Below are positions 34,340 through 42,993 of a stretch of 64,000 bases of DNA, one piece after another. Numbering within the stretch: the stretch's first letter is position 1; each line of letters begins with the position of its first letter. The DNA comes from Kiritimatiellia bacterium (GTDB taxonomy: Bacteria > Verrucomicrobiota > Kiritimatiellia > RFP12 > UBA1067): contig JAEDKA010000001.1 of NCBI GenBank assembly GCA_016296065.1, positions 186,001-250,000 on the forward strand. Direction: 5' to 3'. The notes under the pieces were generated by a model. That model was not told the DNA's origin. It saw nothing but the letters and a program-made list of their open reading frames with translations, and did no database searches. Position numbers and translations under genes: made by a program.

Positions 34340-37300
34340 ATGTCACTGAAGTTGAAATTCCAGTTCGCCCGTTGCACCGTCGCCGCCTTGCTGGCCGAGG
34401 CCGCGCTGCTGCTGCCGATGGCCGCATCGGCGGACATTGTCATCAACGAGGTGATGGCGAAGAACGAGACGACTCTCGCTACGATGAACGGAACGCAGGG
34501 CATTGACTGGGTGGAGCTCTACAACTCCGGTGACGAGGAGGAGGACATTACGGGATGGTTTCTCTTCAACAAGCCCAAGAAGTCTCCGGACGAATGGACG
34601 CAGATACAGGGCGAGTGCAGAATTCCGGCGAAGGGCTATCGTATCGTGTGGTGCGACGGCGACGGAATCTGCACCGCGTGGGACGCGTCCGAGCCGCATG
34701 TCGCATGCAACATCTCGACCGATGCCGGCAAGCACACGGTGTTCATCGCGTCCGCCGCAGACAAGGAGTCGATTGTCAATCGCGTCGAGATGCCGCAGAG
34801 CCACGCGGACATCTCCTTCGGATTCGGACATCTGCCGGACATGCTCCTCGACGAGAGCGCTCCGGCGCAGTACAAAGTCGGTTCCGGCGCATGGAAGCAG
34901 GCGAGCGGTCCGCTCGGCATGAGCGCCTCCGCAGGCGTTCTTAGGACAGTCGCGTACAACCTGAACTACTACGGCGACCTCAGGATAAACAACCTCGAGG
35001 ACGCGGAGCGCTACGCCGCCGATTCGAACTACTGGCGCACCGATGTCGCGAAGCCCGTCGCGGACGGAACGGTCGACTCGTTCGCGCTCCGCCTGAAGGG
35101 CGTGAGCCGCGGGGACTTCGGCTCGTACAACGACATCCCGGGATTCTCCAAGGCGAGCCTCGTGTGCAGGGTCTCCGGGGCGGTGAAGATTCCGGAGTCC
35201 GGCGAGTGGACCTTCTCGACCGGATGCTTCGGAGGCGCCGTCGTGCGGCTGAAGCGGCTGGGCGTCGTGTGGTCGCTAGGCGACACTGACAGCGTGCCGT
35301 CCGGATATGCCCGCTCGCTCGACACTCTCGATCTCGATGCGGGTGTGTATGAGATCGAGGTCGTGTGGTTCAAGGACTCGCGCGACGGACTCTACTACGT
35401 GCTGGACCTCAGCGCGGCGAAGGGACGTCACGAGTCCTTCAGCGCCGATGTCTTCAAGGTGATCGGCAGTGCCGGAAGCGACATCACGGTGGCGAGTCCG
35501 CTTGGCGCGCAGATCGCGAACGACATAAGCGGCGAGATGCTCGGCGTCTCCGGGACGCTCTCCTGGAAGTCGACGTTCTCCGTAGAGGATCCTTCCGCCG
35601 CGGGCACCGCAAAGCTCCGCATCCGCTATTCCGATCCGTTCGTGGCCAAGTTCAACGGCACGGAGGTCGCCTCTGTCGCAGATGTCGGCCAGCGCACGGC
35701 GGAGGAGATGGCGAAGGTCGTGGAGTTTCCGATCGACGCGTCGCTCATGCGGAGCGCGAACACGCTCGAGGTCACTATGACGAACAGCTCCGCCGACGAT
35801 TCCGAGCTTCTTCTCTCCGCCGGCGTTGCGAGCATGGAGGACAGGCTTGTCGGGCTTTACTTCGAGGAGCCTACGCCGGGCGCGGCGAATTCCGACACGG
35901 GGCGCACCCCGTACACGCCGGAGGTGGTCTTCAGCGAGCGCCACGGATACAAGACCGAGCCGTTCCGGCTTGCGCTGAGCTGCGCAGGCGAGGGGTACGA
36001 GGAACGGAAGATCTACTACACCACGGACGGGACGAAGCCGGATCCATCCTCGTCCGCAACTCGCCTGTACACCTCGCCGATCGCCATCGACAGGACCACG
36101 TGCGTCCGTGCCTGCGCCTGCGACGCAAACAGTCTTTTCGAGACGCAGTGGTCCGCCACGTATCTGTTCCTCTCCGACATACTCCAGCAGGACTCGTCGG
36201 TTCCGGCGGGCTTCCCCGCGGACAAGGAGGTGAACGGGCAGTACATGACGTACGGACTCGACAAGGCGATCCTCGGCGACTCGAAGATGCTGGCGCGGTT
36301 CACGAAGAGCTTCACGAACGGAATCCGCACCGTCTCCATCGTGATGGACCCGAAGGACCTTTTTGACGGCACCAAGGGAATCTACTGCCACGCGCAGAAC
36401 CGCGGCCGCGACTGGGAGCGTCCGACGATGCTCGAGCAGATACACCCCGGCGACCAAGAGGATGAGTTCTCCGCCATTTGCGGAATACGCATCCGCGGCG
36501 CCTACAGCCGCAACGCGAACTACAGGAAGCACAGCTTCCACATGATCTTCCGCGGCGAGTACGGAATGGACCGCCTGGAGCATCCGCTCTTCGGCGACGA
36601 GGGCGCGGAGAGCTTCAAGCGCATCGACTTCCGCACCGAGCAGAACAACGCCTGGGTGAACTACGATGCGCACTCGAGGAAGGAGACGATGGTCAACGAG
36701 GTCTTCTCGCGCGATTCGCAGCGCGACATGGGCCAGCCCTACAACCGCAGCAACTACTACCACCTCTTTATCAACGGCATCTACTGGGGAGTGTACCAGA
36801 CGGAGGAGCGAGTCGAGAAGAACTACGCCGCGGACTACCTCGGGGGAGACGACGACAACTACGACGTCATCAGGACCACGAGCATGAACGGCGGCAACTA
36901 CCACAACGAGGTCGCCGACGGAAACGAGGACGCGTGGAGTCTGCTGCATTCGATCACGCTCGAGGGCTACGGCGCGGATCATCCGGGCAACTACAACCGC
37001 GTGCGCGGGCTCAATCCCGACGGAACGCGCAACTTCGACTATCCGATCCTGCTCGACGTCACGAACCTCGTCTGCTATCTGCTGACTTCGCAGTGGGGCG
37101 CGGACGGGGACAGTCCGGCGAACGGACACAACACCGTCAACAACGTCATCGCCTACCGAAACCGCGTGGAGGGCGACTCGACTAGCGAGGGCTTCAAGTT
37201 CAATCGCCACGATGCCGAGAACTCCATGTCGTCGCGCAAGCTGACCGACGGATACACCTCCGGCGCGCACTACCTGACATACGGCAAGATCACGCCCGGC

Positions 37301-39307
37301 ACAAGCACCGCCGACCTCAAGAACTTCAATCCCACCGCGCTGCATGTCGCGCTTATGGAGAACGCCGAATACAGGCGCACGTTCCAGGACATCGTCCAGA
37401 AGCAGTTCTTCTCCGCAGACGGAGCGATGACCGTCGAGGCGTGCGAGGCGCGCTACCGCGCCCGCATGGCGGAGATCGAGGACGCGGTGGTCGCGGAGCT
37501 CGCGCGCTGGGGCGATGGCAGGTTCGGCTACTCGACGTGGGAGAGCGCCTGCAACTCGGACCTCGAGTTCATCGAGAAGAGGCTTCCTTACCTCATGTCC
37601 AACTATCGCTCGCTCAAGTGGTTCCCGAAGACCGACGCGCCGACGATTCTAGACAGCCTTGCGGAGATGCTCAGAAGCGGGACCTATGTCGGAGGGAACG
37701 GACGCGTCTACCTAAACGGAGGCGATCAGGGGAAGATCTACTACACCACCGACGGAACCGATCCGTGGCTCGCCGACGGCTCGCGCAACCCCGCGGCGAA
37801 GGAGTTCACCGGATCCGCCCCCGGCAAGACGAAGGTGAAGGTTGTCTCCACCGGAGACCTCTGGAGGTATTTCGAAGGCGACGCCGCTCCGGTCGGGGAG
37901 TGGACGGCTGCAGGATACGACGACTCGGGATGGAAGGAGGGCAGGAGCAGCTTCGGATTCGTGAACACCGCCTCGTCTGACAGGACCTTCGCGACACAGC
38001 TTAGCCGCTACCAGTCCAACGGGACAAGCAACATAAAGGCCTTCTTCTTCCGCCGGAAGTTCACGCTTGGCGCGGAGGCGAACGCGGAGTCGCTGACGAA
38101 GCTTTTCGTCGACATCGACTGCGACGACGGCTACATAGCCTACATCAACGGCGTGGAGGTGAAGCGCGAGAACGTCGACACCGCAGGCTATACTTTCTCT
38201 GGCAACGGCCAGACCAACATCGACCTTCCGTCGCCGGTGACGCGATGGGAATTTTCCGCGGGGCTCCTCAAGACTGGCGAGAACATCCTCGCCGTCGAGC
38301 TGCACCAGTGCCACGGCAACTCGTCCGACGCGTGGTGGAATCTCGAGGCGTCCTATGAGAGCGCATCCGGCCAGAGCGAAGGCGGCATTGCGGTTCCCGT
38401 CGGCGGAATGGTCCTGAAGGCGCGCGTCTACAATTCGTCGCGCAGCGAGTGGAGCGCGCTCAGCGAGGTGAGTCTGCTCGGCGCGTCCGACGTCGAGGCG
38501 GAGGCCGGACAGGCGCAGCTGCGCTTCTACGAGATCTACGGTTCCACGAAGACGAACGAAACGGAGACCACTGGAGACGTCGGCGAATACATCGTCCTCA
38601 CGAACATTTCCGCGAAGACGGTGAGCCTTGCGGGGCTCAAGGTCAACGTCGAGAAGCTCAAGGACTGGAACAAGAGCGGAGAGGAGGCCTCGAAGTGCCT
38701 GTTCGTCCTCACGAGCGGTTCCGTCGCCCCCTACGGATCGGTCCGCCTAGACCAGGATGCATACTGGGGCGGCGATCCCGTGAACAAGAAGATCACGAAC
38801 GGCGACGTCTACGTCTGCCTGACAGACTGTGCCGGATCGATAGTGCAGCGCGGCGAGGCGGCGTTCGACAACGCGCTGTATCCGGGCGTGGACATGGAAG
38901 GCGCCGCGCTGAGGGCTGTGTTGTTCGAAAGGGAGATGACGAACGACGCGGACCACTGGTGCTCGTCCGAGGGTTCGTCTGTTCCGCCCGCCCCCGTCTG
39001 GGACGTCGCGGGGAAGTCCGGCGGCATCTCGGGCTTCTCCGACGGCCACGGCGGAAAGCGCGTGTCGTTCAGGTCGATTTCGCTGAAGGACGGGAAGATC
39101 GCGGTTGAGTTCGCCGCGGGCAGGGTCGATGCCGACGGACAGAAGTTCGCGCTTGTCTGCAAGCGCAGGCTGACGGACGCGGAGACGTTCACAGTCGCGG
39201 TGACGCTGTCTGACGACAAGAGCGGAACTGCGACGATCGGGACCCTTGAGGGGATTACGGACGAGCCGTCGCTCTTCATTTTTGGCATCGGTCCGGCAGA
39301 TGAGTGA
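34340..39307 (+). CDS. second secreted CotH-kinase / lamin-tail-domain protein
   Basis: The ATG at 34340 gives 1655 residues with a long signal peptide (1-31, ending MAASA). Domains in order: lamin-tail (about 33-165), a PA14-like beta module (about 200-375, TFSTGCFGGAVVRL), a beta-hexosaminidase C-terminal-type module (about 545-605, YYTTDGTKP), CotH domain (about 635-1080, IRIRGAYSRNANYRKHSFH and LFINGIYWGVYQTEER), another YYTTDGTDP module, a galactose-binding-like domain (about 1175-1350, with DDGYIAYINGVEV), and a lamin-tail-like module (about 1400-1530). It is a larger paralogue of the 4112 gene, with the same start (VNEVMAKN) but extra modules inserted on both sides of CotH. Confidence 0.85.
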   Translation: MSLKLKFQFARCTVAALLAEAALLLPMAASADIVINEVMAKNETTLATMNGTQGIDWVELYNSGDEEEDITGWFLFNKPKKSPDEWTQIQGECRIPAKGYRIVWCDGDGICTAWDASEPHVACNISTDAGKHTVFIASAADKESIVNRVEMPQSHADISFGFGHLPDMLLDESAPAQYKVGSGAWKQASGPLGMSASAGVLRTVAYNLNYYGDLRINNLEDAERYAADSNYWRTDVAKPVADGTVDSFALRLKGVSRGDFGSYNDIPGFSKASLVCRVSGAVKIPESGEWTFSTGCFGGAVVRLKRLGVVWSLGDTDSVPSGYARSLDTLDLDAGVYEIEVVWFKDSRDGLYYVLDLSAAKGRHESFSADVFKVIGSAGSDITVASPLGAQIANDISGEMLGVSGTLSWKSTFSVEDPSAAGTAKLRIRYSDPFVAKFNGTEVASVADVGQRTAEEMAKVVEFPIDASLMRSANTLEVTMTNSSADDSELLLSAGVASMEDRLVGLYFEEPTPGAANSDTGRTPYTPEVVFSERHGYKTEPFRLALSCAGEGYEERKIYYTTDGTKPDPSSSATRLYTSPIAIDRTTCVRACACDANSLFETQWSATYLFLSDILQQDSSVPAGFPADKEVNGQYMTYGLDKAILGDSKMLARFTKSFTNGIRTVSIVMDPKDLFDGTKGIYCHAQNRGRDWERPTMLEQIHPGDQEDEFSAICGIRIRGAYSRNANYRKHSFHMIFRGEYGMDRLEHPLFGDEGAESFKRIDFRTEQNNAWVNYDAHSRKETMVNEVFSRDSQRDMGQPYNRSNYYHLFINGIYWGVYQTEERVEKNYAADYLGGDDDNYDVIRTTSMNGGNYHNEVADGNEDAWSLLHSITLEGYGADHPGNYNRVRGLNPDGTRNFDYPILLDVTNLVCYLLTSQWGADGDSPANGHNTVNNVIAYRNRVEGDSTSEGFKFNRHDAENSMSSRKLTDGYTSGAHYLTYGKITPGTSTADLKNFNPTALHVALMENAEYRRTFQDIVQKQFFSADGAMTVEACEARYRARMAEIEDAVVAELARWGDGRFGYSTWESACNSDLEFIEKRLPYLMSNYRSLKWFPKTDAPTILDSLAEMLRSGTYVGGNGRVYLNGGDQGKIYYTTDGTDPWLADGSRNPAAKEFTGSAPGKTKVKVVSTGDLWRYFEGDAAPVGEWTAAGYDDSGWKEGRSSFGFVNTASSDRTFATQLSRYQSNGTSNIKAFFFRRKFTLGAEANAESLTKLFVDIDCDDGYIAYINGVEVKRENVDTAGYTFSGNGQTNIDLPSPVTRWEFSAGLLKTGENILAVELHQCHGNSSDAWWNLEASYESASGQSEGGIAVPVGGMVLKARVYNSSRSEWSALSEVSLLGASDVEAEAGQAQLRFYEIYGSTKTNETETTGDVGEYIVLTNISAKTVSLAGLKVNVEKLKDWNKSGEEASKCLFVLTSGSVAPYGSVRLDQDAYWGGDPVNKKITNGDVYVCLTDCAGSIVQRGEAAFDNALYPGVDMEGAALRAVLFEREMTNDADHWCSSEGSSVPPAPVWDVAGKSGGISGFSDGHGGKRVSFRSISLKDGKIAVEFAAGRVDADGQKFALVCKRRLTDAETFTVAVTLSDDKSGTATIGTLEGITDEPSLFIFGIGPADE

Positions 39308-39334
39308 TCGCTGCGGCGCGAGGGGCGGTATTTT

Positions 39335-39343
39335 TGATATAAT
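39335..39343 (+). promoter_or_regulatory. extended -10 promoter of trpS, leaderless
   Basis: TTTTTGATATAAT ending seven bases before the trpS ATG; the intervening ATGCGCC is identical to that before fcl (60258-60264). Confidence 0.8.
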
Positions 39344-39350
39344 ATGCGCC

Positions 39351-40304
39351 ATGAGAGTTTTGACAGGAATCCAGCCCTCGGGCAAGCTGCACTGGGGCAA
39401 CTACTTCGGCGCGATGAAATCGATGTTCGACCTTCAGGAGAAGGGCGAGAACTTCATGTTCATCGCGAACTTCCACGCAATGACCACGGTGCGCGACGGC
39501 GCGCAGCTCAGGGAGGCCACGCGCGACGTCGCGCTGGACTACCTCGCCTGCGGGCTCGATCCAGAGAAGTCCGTGATATACAGGCAGAGCGACGTCCCTG
39601 AGGTGCAGGAGCTCGCGTGGTACCTTTCGTGCCTCACGCCGATGGGTCTCCTCGAGCGCTGCCACAGCTATAAGGACAAGATGGCGCACGGCTTCGAGGC
39701 GACGCACGGGCTCTTCGCGTACCCCGTCCTCATGGCGGCCGACATCCTCATCATGAACGCCGACCTCGTGCCGGTGGGGAAGGACCAGAAGCAGCACCTC
39801 GAGGTTACGCGCGACCTCGCGCAGAAGTTCAACAACGCGTACGGCGAGATATTCAAGCTTCCGGACGCGTACATCCCCGAGAATGTCGCGACGATCCCGG
39901 GCACGGACGGGCAGAAGATGTCCAAGTCCTACCACAACACGATCGAGCTTTTCGATCCGTCGGCAAAGAAGAAGATCATGGCCATAGTCACCGACTCGAA
40001 GACGATGGAGGAGCCGAAGGAGCCCGAGGGCAACTCGATCTACGAGATGTACAAGCTCTTCGCGACGCCCGAGGAGGTCGCGACGATGGCCGCGAACTTC
40101 CGCGCCGGCAACTACGGCTACGGCCACGCGAAGAAGGAGCTGCTCGCCGCGTACAAGCGCCTGTTCGATCCGTTCAGGGAGAAGCGCGAGACCCTCGCGA
40201 AGGACCCCGCCTCGCTCGAGGACATCCTCCAGGCCGGCGCGAAGAAGGCGCGCGCGGCCGCCGCTGTGCAGATGGAGAAGGTCCGCAAGGCTGTCGGACT
40301 CTGA
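39351..40304 (+). CDS. trpS: tryptophanyl-tRNA synthetase
   Basis: The 317-residue class I synthetase begins MRVLTGIQPSGKLHWGN (HIGH-type signature) and has GQKMSKSYHN (KMSKS), with YPVLMAADIL and PVGKDQKQHLE in between. The start is fixed by family length and by the -10 seven bases upstream; an earlier in-frame start lies in the CotH gene's end. It is followed by obg after 18 bases. Confidence 0.96.
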   Translation: MRVLTGIQPSGKLHWGNYFGAMKSMFDLQEKGENFMFIANFHAMTTVRDGAQLREATRDVALDYLACGLDPEKSVIYRQSDVPEVQELAWYLSCLTPMGLLERCHSYKDKMAHGFEATHGLFAYPVLMAADILIMNADLVPVGKDQKQHLEVTRDLAQKFNNAYGEIFKLPDAYIPENVATIPGTDGQKMSKSYHNTIELFDPSAKKKIMAIVTDSKTMEEPKEPEGNSIYEMYKLFATPEEVATMAANFRAGNYGYGHAKKELLAAYKRLFDPFREKRETLAKDPASLEDILQAGAKKARAAAAVQMEKVRKAVGL

Positions 40305-40322
40305 GAAAGGCAGGAGAAGTCG

Positions 40323-41480
40323 ATGAAGGCCAAGACGTTCATAGACCAGGTGGAGGTGATCGTCCGCTCCGGAAAGGGCGGCGACGGATCGATGTCGTTC
40401 CGCCGCGAGGCACTCGTCGAGTTCGGCGGGCCGGACGGAGGAGATGGCGGACGCGGAGGGGACGTCGTCTTCAAGGCGTCCGACCACATCAACTCGCTCC
40501 TTTCGCTATACTACGACCCGAAGTGCTTCGCGCAGGACGGCGGCCCCGGGCAGGGGCAGAAGATGTACGGCAAGCGCGGCAAGGACCTCGTCGTGCCCGT
40601 TCCGCTGGGCACCGAGGTATACGACGTAGACACGGGGCTTCTCGTGGCGGACATCGTTGAGCCGGGCCAGACGGCGATCGTCGCGAAGGGCGGCGCGGGA
40701 GGCTTCGGTAACGTCCACTTCAAGTCGTCCGTCAACCAGGCGCCGACGGAGCACACTCCCGGCGGAGCCGCCGAGGAGCGCAGGCTAAGGCTCGAGCTCA
40801 AGACGATTGCGGACGCGGGGCTTCTCGGCTTCCCGAACGCCGGCAAGAGCTCGCTTCTCTCCTGTGTTTCCTCTGCAACGCCAAAGATCGCGAGCTATCC
40901 CTTTACGACACTGAACCCCATTGTCGGCACGATAGTCTATCCCGACTACGCGAAGATAAGGATGGCCGACGTGCCCGGAATCATCGAGGGCGCGGCGAAG
41001 GGCGTGGGGCTGGGGCTTGCGTTCCTCAGGCACCTCGAGCGCTCGAAGGTGCTCATATACGTCATCGACATGGCGGGCACGGACAACCGCGAGCCGTGGA
41101 AAGACTACGAGGTCCTCAAGAAGGAGATCGACGAGTATTCGGTTGAGCTCGCGGAGCGTCCGTACCTCGTTGTCGCCAACAAGCTCGACGTAGAGTGCGC
41201 GAAGGAGAACCTCGAGCGCTTCGTGAAGGAGACGGGCGTCACGCCTATATGCGTTTCGTGCGAGACGCGCGAGGGCGTTGATGCGTTCCTCGATGAGCTA
41301 AGGAAGCTCGTCAACCCGGTGGTGAAGTTCCACCATACGCACGAAGTCGCTCCGGACATCTCTGAGATGCCCGACACGACGGGCGAGGAGATTCCCGAGG
41401 AGGCGCTCAAGTTCGCGACGTTCCTCAAGTTCGACGCGCCGAAGGCGAAGAGCCATCCGTCGCGCGGCAACATACATTGA
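40323..41480 (+). CDS. obg: GTPase Obg (CgtA)
   Basis: The 385-residue protein has the glycine-rich Obg domain (1-about 160: RSGKGGDGSMSFRREALVEFGGPDGGDGGRGG, quoted in part), then a G domain with NAGKSSLLS, DVPGIIEGA and NKLD. A short C-terminal tail replaces any OCT domain. Obg associates with the 50S subunit in assembly and stress control. AGGAGA precedes the ATG. The gene shares a transcript with trpS. Confidence 0.95.
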   Translation: MKAKTFIDQVEVIVRSGKGGDGSMSFRREALVEFGGPDGGDGGRGGDVVFKASDHINSLLSLYYDPKCFAQDGGPGQGQKMYGKRGKDLVVPVPLGTEVYDVDTGLLVADIVEPGQTAIVAKGGAGGFGNVHFKSSVNQAPTEHTPGGAAEERRLRLELKTIADAGLLGFPNAGKSSLLSCVSSATPKIASYPFTTLNPIVGTIVYPDYAKIRMADVPGIIEGAAKGVGLGLAFLRHLERSKVLIYVIDMAGTDNREPWKDYEVLKKEIDEYSVELAERPYLVVANKLDVECAKENLERFVKETGVTPICVSCETREGVDAFLDELRKLVNPVVKFHHTHEVAPDISEMPDTTGEEIPEEALKFATFLKFDAPKAKSHPSRGNIH

Positions 41481-41484
41481 TTCA

Positions 41485-41501
41485 TTGGGGACTGTCCCCT
41501 G
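41485..41501. repeat. short palindrome between obg and the SPFH genes
   Basis: GGGGAC and GTCCCC around a single base (about 41487-41499), in the 43 bases before the SPFH start. No T run follows, so it is a repeat or weak structure rather than a terminator. Confidence 0.4.
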
Positions 41502-41523
41502 TTGTTTCTGCAAAGGAGAGACG

Positions 41524-42993
41524 ATGAAGGCAATAGCAGCAGCTGTTCCAGTTGTGTTTGTCGCGTTTGCGGCGTGGATATGGTGGGGGTGGCGCATCGA
41601 GCCCGAGAACGGGCAGATCGCCGTCCTCATGAAGAAGACCGGCAAGGACCTCCCGCCCGAGGCGATCCTCTCGCCAGGGCCCGAGTACAAGGGAATACAG
41701 GCGGAGGTGCTGCCTGAAGGCCGCTACTTCCGCAATCCGTGGACGTGGGAGTGGCGGTATTTCCGCGCGATGGACATTCCTGCAGGGAAGTTCGGCGTTC
41801 TCGTAAGGAAGTTCGGCAAGGACCTTCCCGCAGGCGAGATAATCGCCCGCGACGACTCCTTCAAGGGCATCGTCCGCGACGTTCTCGGCACTGGCCGCCA
41901 CCGCATCAACCCCTTCGCCTACGACGTCAAGCTCTACGACGACATCACGATCAAGCCAGGCCACGTCGGCGTCGTGACGCGGCTTACGGGGTCCGACATC
42001 CTTTCCGACGGCGCGGACGACGCGACGGGAACCGGATTTCTCGTCGGGGAGGGCGCGAAGGGCGTGACGGACGGAATCCTCAAGGAGGGAACTCACCGCC
42101 TCAACCCGTTCCTCTACTCCGTCTCGATCGTGAACGTGCAGAGCCAGCGCTTCGAGCTCTCCGGCGCCGACGCGATAACGTTCCTAACCCAGGACGGCTT
42201 CACGGTGCAGGCAGAGGGAACGCTCGAGTTCAACCTGCAGCTCGACAAGGTCGCACTCCTCTCGCACGAGGTCGGCGACATGGATGACATCCTTCAGAAG
42301 ATCATCCTTCCCTCCGCGCGCGGATTCTCGCGCATCGAGGGTTCGAAGAAGGTCGCGACCGAATTCATCGTCGGCGAGTCCCGCCAGGCGTTTCAGAATT
42401 CGCTCGAGGCGTATTTGAAGGGTGTCTGCGCGCCGTGGGGCATCTCGCTCAACTCTGTCCTCATCCGCGACATCTTCGCGCCGCAGGAAGTCGCGGCGAT
42501 CATCCGCGCGAGGGAGCTCGCCGTCCAGGAGGCGAAGAAGATCGACCAGCAGATCGTCCAGGCGCAGTCGCTCGCCGAGCTCGGCCGCCAGAAGTCGCTC
42601 GCCGACCGCAACTCCAAGGTCGTGGCGGCGGAGACCGAGCGCATCCAGAGCAAGATCGCCGCGGAGCAGACGAGGGCCGAGGCCACAATCGCAGCGGAGA
42701 CGAGACTTACGGTTGCTGCGACGGAGCTCAAGGCGGCGGAAGCCGAGGCCGCGGCTAAGCTTGCCAAGGCCGAGGCCGACCGTAGGGTCGTCGAGGCGAG
42801 GACGACCGCCGAAGCCGAGGTCATGGCGCGTGAAGTCGCGGTCTACTCGGACGAGCGCGACTACCTCAGGGCGAGGCTCTACGAGAAGACGGCGCCGCGC
42901 GTGACCGACGTCGTGACTGCCGACGATCCGCGCGAAATGATGGGAATCCCTGCCAAAAGCGCCTTCGGCAACGAGAAAGGGGGTGCGAAATGA
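41524..42993 (+). CDS. membrane-anchored SPFH (band 7/flotillin-like) protein A
   Basis: The ATG at 41524 with AAAGGAGAG gives 489 residues. An N-terminal membrane helix (about 2-20) is followed by three repeats of about 58 residues, each of the form G-x(n)-TGKDLP..AI..G...KGI...VL..GR.R.NP, then the SPFH core (about 205-310) and a long Ala/Glu-rich coiled coil (about 320-440). SPFH proteins build oligomeric cages or microdomains on membranes. The stop overlaps the next SPFH start (ATGA), so the two subunits are made together, as with HflK and HflC. Confidence 0.8.
   Translation: MKAIAAAVPVVFVAFAAWIWWGWRIEPENGQIAVLMKKTGKDLPPEAILSPGPEYKGIQAEVLPEGRYFRNPWTWEWRYFRAMDIPAGKFGVLVRKFGKDLPAGEIIARDDSFKGIVRDVLGTGRHRINPFAYDVKLYDDITIKPGHVGVVTRLTGSDILSDGADDATGTGFLVGEGAKGVTDGILKEGTHRLNPFLYSVSIVNVQSQRFELSGADAITFLTQDGFTVQAEGTLEFNLQLDKVALLSHEVGDMDDILQKIILPSARGFSRIEGSKKVATEFIVGESRQAFQNSLEAYLKGVCAPWGISLNSVLIRDIFAPQEVAAIIRARELAVQEAKKIDQQIVQAQSLAELGRQKSLADRNSKVVAAETERIQSKIAAEQTRAEATIAAETRLTVAATELKAAEAEAAAKLAKAEADRRVVEARTTAEAEVMAREVAVYSDERDYLRARLYEKTAPRVTDVVTADDPREMMGIPAKSAFGNEKGGAK

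Noticed and set aside
35276..37345. 690-codon minus-strand frame opposite the second CotH gene
   Set aside because: Same shadow effect; the plus strand shows clear CotH and module motifs.
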